14,903 nucleotides of DNA, from assembly GCA_013213915.1 (NCBI GenBank), contig JABSRK010000055.1:1-14903 (forward strand), given 5' to 3'. This DNA comes from Planctomycetota bacterium. Its GTDB lineage: Bacteria > Planctomycetota > GCA-002687715. Each line of letters begins with the position of its first letter. Positions within the stretch are counted from its first letter, which is position 1. The position numbers were made by a program, and so were the translations under genes. Below are positions 1 through 6,576 of the stretch, one piece after another. The notes below the pieces were generated by a model that saw only the letters and a program-made list of their open reading frames with translations, was not told the origin of the DNA and ran no database searches.

Positions 1-345
1 GTAGTGATCGACCCGTCCGCCGGCCAGACGAATGAAGTTCATGAGGATCACGGTGCCCGTCATCCCATCGACGTCGTAGTCGCCGTAGACGACGATCCGC
101 TCCTTGTCGCGGCATGCACGCCGGACCCGCTCGGCCGCCCGCTCCAGGTCCAGGATGTCAGTGGGGTGGGAGAGGTCGCGGAGCCTGGGATCGAGCCACG
201 CCCGCGCCCGAGCGACGTCGGTGAGACCGCGGTTTCTCAGGAGAGCCCCGAGCATGGGGCTCGTACCGAGCTGAGTCGCGAGTTCCCGGTCAGCTGCCGG
301 GTTTCGTTCCGGAATGCGCCACGGCGTTGATCGCACGGCTGGCAC
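1..345 (-). CDS. recJ: Single-stranded-DNA-specific exonuclease RecJ, N-terminal part (cut by window edge)
   Basis: RecJ degrades single-stranded DNA 5'->3' in recombination and mismatch/base-excision repair. Only the first 115 residues are present; the rest lies left of position 1. They match the family's N-terminal region: W9, then SPMLGALLRNRGL (residues 29-41), AWLDPRLRDLSHP (49-61), and the DHH-phosphoesterase motif I VVYGDYDVDGMTG (85-97), where D89, D91 and D93 are expected metal ligands. The chosen start is GTG at 345. It keeps the conserved Trp near the N-terminus and has AGGA seven bases upstream. No ATG start fits: the first in-frame ATG would remove 30 residues of conserved sequence. 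The gene diverges from selB. The family call is strong because of the GDYDVDG motif and its context; the exact start is less sure. Confidence 0.9.
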   Translation of the reverse strand, partial: MPAVRSTPWRIPERNPAADRELATQLGTSPMLGALLRNRGLTDVARARAWLDPRLRDLSHPTDILDLERAAERVRRACRDKERIVVYGDYDVDGMTGTVILMNFIRLAGGRVDHY

Positions 346-353
346 GGTATCAT
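327..353 (+). promoter_or_regulatory. Candidate promoter for selB
   Basis: TTGATC (327-332) and TATCAT (348-353) resemble -35 and -10 boxes with a 15-base spacer, slightly short for a sigma-70 promoter. They lie 35 bases before the selB ATG and overlap the recJ start region. This is a by-eye match only. Confidence 0.25.
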
Positions 354-387
354 CCTGCCCCCGTCCATCTCGTCGATTCGGAGCACC

Positions 388-2370
388 ATGAGCCAGGCCA
401 CCCACGTCGCCCACGCCGTCCTCGGGACGGCTGGGCACATCGACCACGGCAAGTCGAGCCTCGTCAAGGCGTTGACGGGTACGGACCCGGACCGCTTCAA
501 GGAGGAGCAGGACCGAGGCATGACCATCGACATCGGGTTCGCGGAGTACGAGACTCCGGAGGGTGTGGACGTGGGCCTCATCGATGTGCCGGGGCATGAA
601 CGGTTCATCCGCAACATGGTGGCCGGCGCATCCGGAATGGACATGGTGATGCTCGTCATCGCGGCGGATGACAGCGTCATGCCGCAGACGCGCGAGCACC
701 TGGAGATCATGACGCTCCTCGGTTTGCAGCGTGGATGCGTGGTGGTGACGAAGGTCGACATGGTCGATTCCGACATGGTCGAGCTGGTGGAGGAGGAGGT
801 GAAGGAGTTCGTGGCTGGCACCTTCCTCGAAGGGGCGCCCGTGTTGCGCTGCTCGTCCATCACCGGAGAGGGGTTGGAAGAGGTGAGGGAGGTCATTCAC
901 TCCATGGTGCTCGACATCCCTCCGCGCGACTGGGACGGTGTCTTCCGTATGCCCATACAGCGCGCTTTCACCATCAAGGGGCACGGGACCGTCGTCACGG
1001 GTGTGCCGCTGTCGGGAGGCGTGAGTGTCGGAGATCAGCTCCAACTCCTTCCGCAGGGACTGGAGTGTCGGATCCGGGGCCTGCACGTTCATCACAAGCC
1101 CGCCGAGGAGGGCGGCGCTGGGCTGCGGACGGCCATCAACATCTCGGACATCGGCTGGCGCGACGTCCATCGCGGCGACGTCATTGCGGCTCCTGGATAT
1201 TTCTCCTCGACACGTCTCGTCGAGGCGCGCTTCAGCCTGCTTCCGTCGTGGAAGGGGTTGTTGAAGGACAACATACCGGTGCGCTTCCACGTCGGATGCA
1301 CGGAGGCTCTGGGGCGTCTCGTGCTCCTCGACGCGAAGCGGCTCGAGCCGGGCGCGGATGCGCTCGTTCAGATTCGTCTCGATGATCCGGTCGTCGTCGC
1401 GCCGGGCGACCACTATCTTCTTCGATTAGCGTCGCCCGAGCGGACGCTCGGCGGCGGGCTCGTACTCGGCGAGACGCGTTACCGGTTCAAGCGTTTTCGC
1501 GACTGGATCACGGAGAACATGAAGGGCAAGGAGGAGCACCTGGGCGACCGGGAGGCATACCTCGAGTATGTGATCCGGTCGGAGGGACTCCATCCCGTAC
1601 CCAGGGACCGTCTCGCCCTGCTGGTGAAGGACACCCCCGCCAAGTTGGCCGAGGGCCTTCAGTCGCTCCTCACCGCCGGCCGCGTCATCGAGTTGAAGGA
1701 CAGAAAGCACGTGATGCACGCGGACATGGTCGCTCGCGGATCGGACGAGGCCCAAAAGGCGCTGCTCGCGCTGCACGAGGCGGATCACTATCCGTTTGGC
1801 TTCAAGGTGCAGGCGGTGGCGTCGCACATGAAACACCCGCCGGGTGTCGTTGGCACCTTCCTTGAGGCCGCGCGCGCGTCGAAGCTCGTCGAGGAGCAGC
1901 GCGCCATGTTCCGCCTCAAGGCGTTCAAGGGCGGGCTGTCCAAGGAGGACCGTCGACTGCTCGGGGTCATCGAGGGTGCCTTCCAGGCCGGTGGGTTTGC
2001 GACGCCGAGCGTGAAGGTCCTGGCTGAAGAGCTCGACAAACCTCTGAAGCGGGTGGAGAACATCCTCACACTCCTCCAGGGGTGGAACAGGGTGGTCCAG
2101 ATCGACAAGGGGGTCTGGCTTCACCGGGACGTCATCCGGACCGCGCGGGACCAGGTTGTCGCCTGGTGCCAGGAGCACGGGGCGTTGCCGTCCAACCAGG
2201 CGAAGGACCTCTTCGGGGCGACACGGAAATACGTGATCCCGTTGCTGGAGTATTTCGACAGCGCTGGCCTGACGGTGCGGGCCGACTCAAGCCGTTCCTT
2301 GAAAGATGGTTATGAGAGCGTCTGGACGGCGCAAGACGATGAGGGCGTCGGTCCCGCGAGCCCCCAATAG
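388..2370 (+). CDS. selB: Selenocysteine-specific translation elongation factor SelB
   Basis: SelB is a cytoplasmic GTPase that brings selenocysteinyl-tRNA(Sec) to UGA codons marked by a SECIS hairpin. The 660-residue protein starts at ATG 388, with GGAG four bases upstream. The GTPase domain (about 8-175) has G1 GHIDHGKSS (16-24), the switch I stretch DRGMTIDIGF (42-51), G3 DVPGH (66-70), G4 TKVD (121-124) and a G5-like SSITGEG (156-162). Beta-barrel domains 2 and 3 follow, with the characteristic FHVGCTEALGRLVLL (300-314) and SPERTLGGGLVLGE (349-362). The last 280 or so residues are the SelB-type winged-helix region that reads the SECIS. Length is close to the usual 610-660. The ERTLGGG segment and C-terminal extension distinguish it from EF-Tu. 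selA, selD and the tRNA(Sec) gene are not in the window. It appears monocistronic, with a weak hairpin just after it. Confidence 0.96.
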   Translation: MSQATHVAHAVLGTAGHIDHGKSSLVKALTGTDPDRFKEEQDRGMTIDIGFAEYETPEGVDVGLIDVPGHERFIRNMVAGASGMDMVMLVIAADDSVMPQTREHLEIMTLLGLQRGCVVVTKVDMVDSDMVELVEEEVKEFVAGTFLEGAPVLRCSSITGEGLEEVREVIHSMVLDIPPRDWDGVFRMPIQRAFTIKGHGTVVTGVPLSGGVSVGDQLQLLPQGLECRIRGLHVHHKPAEEGGAGLRTAINISDIGWRDVHRGDVIAAPGYFSSTRLVEARFSLLPSWKGLLKDNIPVRFHVGCTEALGRLVLLDAKRLEPGADALVQIRLDDPVVVAPGDHYLLRLASPERTLGGGLVLGETRYRFKRFRDWITENMKGKEEHLGDREAYLEYVIRSEGLHPVPRDRLALLVKDTPAKLAEGLQSLLTAGRVIELKDRKHVMHADMVARGSDEAQKALLALHEADHYPFGFKVQAVASHMKHPPGVVGTFLEAARASKLVEEQRAMFRLKAFKGGLSKEDRRLLGVIEGAFQAGGFATPSVKVLAEELDKPLKRVENILTLLQGWNRVVQIDKGVWLHRDVIRTARDQVVAWCQEHGALPSNQAKDLFGATRKYVIPLLEYFDSAGLTVRADSSRSLKDGYESVWTAQDDEGVGPASPQ

Positions 2371-2411
2371 CTACAGTCGTGACTCAAATTCACGAATCGA
2401 TCCGTATGTTT

Positions 2412-2432
2412 GGGCTGGACGCAGCCCCTTTT
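2412..2432 (+). terminator. Weak intrinsic terminator after selB
   Basis: GGGCTG (2412-2417) and CAGCCC (2422-2427) form a six-bp stem with a GACG loop, followed by CTTTT. It lies 42 bp after the selB stop. The U-tract is short. Confidence 0.45.
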
Positions 2433-2456
2433 GACGGGCCGGATGTTGCCTAAAAT
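2431..2456 (+). promoter_or_regulatory. Candidate promoter for the 2556 secreted protein
   Basis: TTGACG (2431-2436) and TAAAAT (2451-2456) are good box matches, but the 14-base spacer is short and the -35 box overlaps the terminator tail. Treat it as a weak suggestion. It would give a leader of roughly 90 bases. Confidence 0.22.
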
Positions 2457-2541
2457 CCAGAGCGCTGCTCCCTCGTCGCTTTCGCGGCCCGCACCATTCG
2501 GTGGGGCGGAATCAGGGGCTCGGCGCTCCCCAAGTTGTCTC

Positions 2542-2547
2542 GGAGGA
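2542..2547 (+). promoter_or_regulatory. Ribosome binding site fixing the start at 2556
   Basis: GGAGGA ends eight bases before ATG 2556. This favours that ATG, which begins directly with a signal peptide, over an in-frame TTG at 2535. Confidence 0.75.
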
Positions 2548-2555
2548 CGTCAGGA

Positions 2556-3722
2556 ATGAAGCTCTCGATTTCACCTCTGATCGCCGTCTTGCTGCTCGCC
2601 GGATTCGTCACGGCCCAGCAGCCGAATTCGTACAACGCTTCCATGCAGGTCAACGGCGTCGCCGGGCCTCCATACCCAATCGCGGGCGTCTCGCTCCCGC
2701 GTGGCCTCCCACAGAACGTGGTGATCAGCAGCCTGACCCCGAACGCACCGTTCGTGCTGTTCGGCGCCGCTGGCTTGAGCCCCGCTGGCTGGCCCGTATT
2801 GGGTGGCCAGCTGCTCGACGTGGACATCAACGTGGGCGGTTTCATCCTGCTGGACGGCATCGTGAACCCGACCGTGTTCAACACCGGCCCGACGGGCAGC
2901 TTCAACAGCAGCGTCGTTTTGCCGGCGACCACGCCCATCGGCACGCAGGCGGCGTTCCAGAGCCTGGTGGCCGACCCCACCGTGCCCATCTATGCGACGA
3001 CCTTGACCGCCGCGTCGGGGGTCACCGTGTCCCAGGGCCTGACGGTCGTCCCGATTTCGTCTCCGAACAACGGCGGTGCGCTGTTCTCCTTCTCGCCGTA
3101 CGGCATGACGTTCCCGTACTACTCGAACACGTGGACCCGGATGTTCGTCAACACGGACGGCAACGTCACGTTCGGCAGCGCCAGCGGTGACTTCACCCCG
3201 ACGCCGACCGAATTCCGCACCCAGCAGCCGCGCATCGCGCCGTTCTGGACGGACCTGGACCAGGCCTTCTTCGGCGCCATGATCACGGTGACCGTGGACC
3301 AGAGCGGCCTGACGCCGTTCCCGACGCTGACGGTCGACTGGATCGAGATGGCCGAGTGGGCCAACGCGGGTGGGCGACACACCTTCCAACTGGTCATGAA
3401 CATGATCACGGGGGACATCCAGATCAACCATGACCCGTTCAACGGCGCCATGGTGTATGACCAGTTGATGGGCATCTCCCCGGGCGGCAACATCATTCCG
3501 GCGGCCGGCTGGCCGCCTCAGATGAACCTCTCCGCGCTCCCGGGCACGCCGTACTTCGGCGCTGTGAACGAGGCGTTCTGGGAGTGGTACGGGCTGACCA
3601 ACGGGACGATGCCGTACTACACCGCGGGCATCAATAACCCGTGGGACATGACCGGCACCACGACCAACTTCACCGCCATCAGCGCCGGCGTGCCCAACAT
3701 GGCGCAGTACTACGGCAACTGA
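2556..3722 (+). CDS. Secreted protein with nidogen-like domain
   Basis: This is a predicted extracellular protein of 388 residues; its function is unknown. A Sec signal peptide is clear: MKLSIS, a hydrophobic core, then VTA|QQ with cleavage near residue 20. Residues about 25-170 look like a beta-rich module. From about 175 to 300 it resembles a nidogen/NIDO-type region: VNTDGNVTFGS (198-208), then QQPRIAPFWTDLDQ (223-236), a beta segment ITVTVDQ and WIEMAEW (262-268). The same motif order (SNGxxxFTAGxxDFTAT, TQxPR, TEW) recurs in the C-terminal halves of the products at 10647 and 12828, so the three are probably distant paralogues. The C-terminus (about 300-388) has no recognised domain and no anchor. 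It appears to be a single-gene unit between the selB hairpin and its own strong terminator. Confidence 0.85.
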   Translation: MKLSISPLIAVLLLAGFVTAQQPNSYNASMQVNGVAGPPYPIAGVSLPRGLPQNVVISSLTPNAPFVLFGAAGLSPAGWPVLGGQLLDVDINVGGFILLDGIVNPTVFNTGPTGSFNSSVVLPATTPIGTQAAFQSLVADPTVPIYATTLTAASGVTVSQGLTVVPISSPNNGGALFSFSPYGMTFPYYSNTWTRMFVNTDGNVTFGSASGDFTPTPTEFRTQQPRIAPFWTDLDQAFFGAMITVTVDQSGLTPFPTLTVDWIEMAEWANAGGRHTFQLVMNMITGDIQINHDPFNGAMVYDQLMGISPGGNIIPAAGWPPQMNLSALPGTPYFGAVNEAFWEWYGLTNGTMPYYTAGINNPWDMTGTTTNFTAISAGVPNMAQYYGN

Positions 3723-3746
3723 TCGGTGAGTTCGTTGGGGTAGGGA

Positions 3747-3780
3747 AAAGGCCGGGGTGCCCACCCCGGCCTTTCTCTTT
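3747..3780 (+). terminator. Strong intrinsic terminator
   Basis: AAAGGCCGGGGT (3747-3758) pairs perfectly with ACCCCGGCCTTT (3763-3774) around a GCCC loop, followed by CTCTTT. It lies 24 bp after the stop of the 2556 gene. The A-run before the stem could also let it work weakly on the minus strand. Confidence 0.88.
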
Positions 3781-3965
3781 GCCATCAGGTCCTGGCCCGC
3801 CGTATCCGCCATCTTCGCGTACCCTGGCACGCCGACGGTGGCCCCGCGCCATCACCAAAAACCCCTGGGGGTTCTCCGAAGCGATCGAACATCCTCTTTC
3901 CCCTCGTCGGCTTCCAGGTCGCGTTCATCCTCGATTTCAGCGGCAACTCCAGCCCAAGGCCCCTG

Positions 3966-5249
3966 ATGCGCACGATTTTCCTCGTTGTCCTCGTCGCCGC
4001 CTCGGCGATATCGCAATCACTCAGTGAGTGGCACCAGTGGCGCGGCCCGCACCGGGACGGCGTCTGGCACGAGGAGGGAGTCACCGACTCCCTCCCTGAC
4101 GAGATCCCCGTGAAGTGGCGGACTTCCATCGGCGCGGGCTATTGCGGCCCGACCGTCGCCAACGGACGGGTGTACGTCATGGACCGCCTCGACGACCCCG
4201 ACGAATTGGAACGCGTTCACTGCCTTGATTGGAAGACGGGCAAGATCCTGTGGACCCATACGTACCCGAGCGTCTACCGCGTCTCGTACAAGGCGGGGCC
4301 GCGCTGCTCGGTCCTCGTCACCAACGACCGCGCGTACAGCCTCGGCACCATGGGGCACCTGCGATGCTTCGAAGCGAAGTCGGGCAAGGTCCTGTGGAAA
4401 CACGATCTGCTCGAGGAGTACGAGATCCGCATGCCCATCTGGGGCATCGCCGCGTCTCCGATCCTGGAGGGCGGTCTGCTGATCGTCCCCGTCTCGGGCA
4501 AGGAAGGTGCCTACCTCGTCGCATTCGATTCCTCCACCGGGGAAGAACGCTGGCGCGGTCTCTCGGATCGCGGCAACTACTCGGCACCGATCGTCATCGA
4601 CCAGAACGGGCAGCGTGTGCTGGTCTGCTGGACGGGCGACCGTGTCGTCGGGGTCGAGCCCGCGACGGGGAAATTGCTATGGCATGTCCCGTTCAAGGCG
4701 AAGAACATGCCCCTCGGCGTTGCCTCTCCCGTTCTCCACGAGGATCTCCTGTTCTTCTCCGGCTTCTACGACGGATCGCTCATGCTGCGCATCCACAAGG
4801 AGGAGTTGAAGGTCACCGAGGTGTGGCGACGTCGCGGCCAGAACGAACGCAGCACGGACTCACTCCACACCATCATCGCCACGCCCTTTCTCAAGGACGG
4901 CCACGCCTACGGTGTCTGCAGCTACGGAGAGTTCAGGTGCCTGAAGCTGGACAGCGGCGACCGCGTGTGGGAGGACCTGACCGCCGTACCCAAGAGCCGC
5001 TGGGCCACCATCCACTTCGTGCAGAACGGTGAGCGTACGTGGATGTTCAACGAGCGTGGCGAGTTGATCATCGCTGACCTGTCGCCCAAGGGCTTCAAGG
5101 AGATCGACCGCGGTCTCCTGATCAAGCCGACCCGCGCCCAGCTCAACCGACGCGGCGGCGTCTGCTGGTCCCATCCCGCATTCGCCTACCGACACGTGTT
5201 CGCGCGCAACGACGAGGAGATCGTCTGCGCCGACCTTTCAGCGAGATAG
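3966..5249 (+). CDS. Secreted PQQ-like beta-propeller repeat protein
   Basis: This is an exported, probably periplasmic, beta-propeller of the PQQ-like/BamB-like repeat superfamily (427 residues). The N-terminus MRTIFLVVLVAASAISQS is a signal peptide. The mature protein opens with EWHQWRGPHRDGVW (21-34), a typical opening of such proteins in planctomycetes. Repeat blades are marked by a hydrophobic-D/E-x-x-(T/S)G-(K/D/E)-x-x-W pattern at 86-98, 134-146, 186-198, 229-241 and 325-337. No dehydrogenase catalytic motif or cofactor-binding residue is evident, so it is more likely a scaffold or binding protein than a quinoprotein enzyme. The start is ATG 3966 with only AAGG as a weak ribosome site. 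It converges with the minus-strand gene ending at 5261 (11 bp apart). Family assignment is firm; the role is unknown. Confidence 0.88.
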   Translation: MRTIFLVVLVAASAISQSLSEWHQWRGPHRDGVWHEEGVTDSLPDEIPVKWRTSIGAGYCGPTVANGRVYVMDRLDDPDELERVHCLDWKTGKILWTHTYPSVYRVSYKAGPRCSVLVTNDRAYSLGTMGHLRCFEAKSGKVLWKHDLLEEYEIRMPIWGIAASPILEGGLLIVPVSGKEGAYLVAFDSSTGEERWRGLSDRGNYSAPIVIDQNGQRVLVCWTGDRVVGVEPATGKLLWHVPFKAKNMPLGVASPVLHEDLLFFSGFYDGSLMLRIHKEELKVTEVWRRRGQNERSTDSLHTIIATPFLKDGHAYGVCSYGEFRCLKLDSGDRVWEDLTAVPKSRWATIHFVQNGERTWMFNERGELIIADLSPKGFKEIDRGLLIKPTRAQLNRRGGVCWSHPAFAYRHVFARNDEEIVCADLSAR

Positions 5250-5260
5250 GGGCCCGGGCA

Positions 5261-6202
5261 TCAGGCCCGCGCGCTGGCGGGGGCCGCGTCATTCCGTTCG
5301 ACGAATCGCTCGTAGCTGAAGGTGTACGGCTGGTTGCTGAGGTCGCAGGCCGCGATCAGGTCGCCAGCACGTGCGAAGACCTGGTCGAACACCTCGCCGA
5401 ACGACCGGACCATGGCGGCGCCCTGTTCGGTCATGACGCCTGCCTGCCGCAGGGCCGGCAGGTCCAGCTGCAGGCGGCGCATGGCGAACGACAGGCGGCC
5501 GGCGGCCTCGTGCCGCTTTCTTCCCTTGAACACGCCAGCTTCGAGGCATGCGTGGAGCGCGATGCTGATCAGGCACTCCGTGAACAACCCGTGAAACGCG
5601 ACGTAGACGGTGCGGCCATCGTCGGGCTCACCGGTCAGGTCCGCCAGGGACCGCTCGGAGTCCATGGCGAAACAAGCGTCACCATCGACAGTGATCGCCG
5701 TCAGCATCACATGACCGCCCTGGTGCGCCAGGTCCTCGATGAAGAAGACCTCGTCGGCATCCGGGGGCGGACGGAGGAACACGGCGCCGTGGGCGGACGG
5801 GGATGCGAAGGAGTCGCCTTCGTCCGATGCGAACACGATGACCCGTCGGATCACGGCCGTCAGGCACTCGTGGAGCAAGGGAGTGACGCGGGCGAGGACC
5901 TGAAACGCCGCGTCCACATGCGGGGTCGTGACCACACGAGGACCCGCTGCACCCACGTTCACGTCCGACGGGAAACACGGCGCCGACCCCCCAAGTACGT
6001 CGTCCAGCGTGACCCCGTCCGCTGGGTCCATGAAGTACGCGAAGAGTGCTGGGTCGAGAAACGTCGCATCGTCGGAGTAATCCAGGGTCGCCGCCACCGG
6101 ATGGCCGGACGCGGCGACCAGCCGCTTCATCTCGGCAGCGATGCTCTTCTGCCCGCCCGCCAGGCTCGCGGCGGCGGCCCGGAGGAGGTCATCCCCGATC
6201 AT
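5261..6202 (-). CDS. Cytoplasmic protein resembling HExxH-type peptide-modification proteins (HQGGH variant)
   Basis: This is a protein of 313 residues with no signal peptide or membrane segment. The central region resembles the HExxH family of putative peptide modifiers, some of which are described as Fe(II)/2-oxoglutarate-dependent beta-hydroxylases of RiPP precursors. A beta segment with HGAVFLRPPP (138-147) leads to FFIEDLAHQGGHVMLTAI (153-170), where H160 and H164 sit like the two histidines of HExxH but Glu is replaced by Gln. DDGRTVYVAFHGLFTE (194-209) follows, giving H204 or E209 as a possible third ligand. A helical C-terminus follows. The start is ATG 6202, inside the end of the upstream gene (14 bp overlap, no clear Shine-Dalgarno), which suggests translational coupling. 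The frame remains open to about 6271 but out of frame with the upstream coding sequence. That the gene is real is likely; family membership is an inference from motif pattern and needs a profile search. Confidence 0.6.
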   Translation of the reverse strand: MIGDDLLRAAAASLAGGQKSIAAEMKRLVAASGHPVAATLDYSDDATFLDPALFAYFMDPADGVTLDDVLGGSAPCFPSDVNVGAAGPRVVTTPHVDAAFQVLARVTPLLHECLTAVIRRVIVFASDEGDSFASPSAHGAVFLRPPPDADEVFFIEDLAHQGGHVMLTAITVDGDACFAMDSERSLADLTGEPDDGRTVYVAFHGLFTECLISIALHACLEAGVFKGRKRHEAAGRLSFAMRRLQLDLPALRQAGVMTEQGAAMVRSFGEVFDQVFARAGDLIAACDLSNQPYTFSYERFVERNDAAPASARA

Positions 6203-6488
6203 TGCCGAGCAAGCCGTCGAGCTTGGCGAACACCGGGACCAATTCGGGGATCCAGATGCCCTGCTCGACACGCATCCTCTTGTGGCAGCGGGTGAAGCTG
6301 CCGGGACGCATTCCAGAGAACAGACCGGACGCGGCCTCCGAGCCCTCCATGGCCTTGAACTCCTCGAGGGTCATCTCCTTGACGCCTCCTGCAGGGGGCG
6401 CCTGGCCTCCTGCGCTCCCCAGCGCGCCCCCTGCCAGGAGGGACGCCGCCACCGAGCCGATGGCTGATCTACGTGACATTTCTCGCAT
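6189..6488 (-). CDS. Small Tat-signal protein, first gene of the operon with the HQGGH protein
   Basis: This is a 99-residue protein of unknown function. The start at 6488 is supported by a perfect AGGAGG seven bases upstream. The N-terminus MREMSRRSAIGSVAASLLAGGALGSA has a twin-arginine (SRRSAIG, residues 5-11) followed by a mildly hydrophobic, Ala/Gly-rich stretch, as in a Tat signal. Cleavage would be near 26-30. The mature part, about 70 residues, begins QAPPAGGVKEMTLEEF and contains SGMRPGSFTRCHKRMRVE (58-75) with one Cys and one His, and a hydrophobic helix-like end IPELVPVFAKLDGLL (80-94). No known domain or heme/iron-sulfur motif is seen. The stop overlaps the start of the next gene, so the two products are probably made together. 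It could be a substrate, a precursor peptide or a cofactor-carrying partner of the downstream protein. Confidence 0.72.
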   Translation of the reverse strand: MREMSRRSAIGSVAASLLAGGALGSAGGQAPPAGGVKEMTLEEFKAMEGSEAASGLFSGMRPGSFTRCHKRMRVEQGIWIPELVPVFAKLDGLLGNDRG

Positions 6489-6495
6489 GTTGGGG

Positions 6496-6501
6496 CCTCC
6501 T
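6496..6501 (-). promoter_or_regulatory. Strong ribosome binding site for the Tat-signal protein
   Basis: AGGAGG on the minus strand lies seven bases before ATG 6488. It decides this start against the ATG three codons further in (6479) and against upstream in-frame ATGs. Confidence 0.8.
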
Positions 6502-6576
6502 GGCTGGTACACGGCGCCCATCAGCGAACGATTGCAGGATCGTGAAACCGAGCGCCTTCCGGTAGGTTCTACGGGC

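Noticed and set aside
336..360. TGGCAC near the selB start as a sigma-54 promoter
   Set aside because: The required GC doublet is not at the fixed spacing (10 bp) downstream of GG.
237..896. 219-codon minus-strand frame overlapping recJ and selB
   Set aside because: It is antisense to the SelB GTPase domain and in the wrong frame for recJ, which is clearly read in another minus-strand frame.
2571..3830. 419-codon open frame on the minus strand
   Set aside because: It is antisense to the 2556 secreted-protein gene and crosses its strong terminator. His/Arg/Asp-rich shadow composition.
3850..3875. Short hairpin AACCCC-TG-GGGGTT before the PQQ-type gene as a minus-strand terminator
   Set aside because: The stem is very short after allowing a real loop, and there is no minus-strand gene upstream for it to serve.
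5250..5270. GGGCC/GGCCC between the convergent genes as a bidirectional terminator
   Set aside because: Only five base pairs with a GC-rich loop and no U-tract on either strand.
6046..6576. 177-codon in-frame extension upstream of the CotH fusion gene
   Set aside because: It runs antisense through the Tat-signal gene and the HQGGH gene, is Pro/Arg/Ser-rich with no domain, and would bury the signal peptide that begins at 6577.
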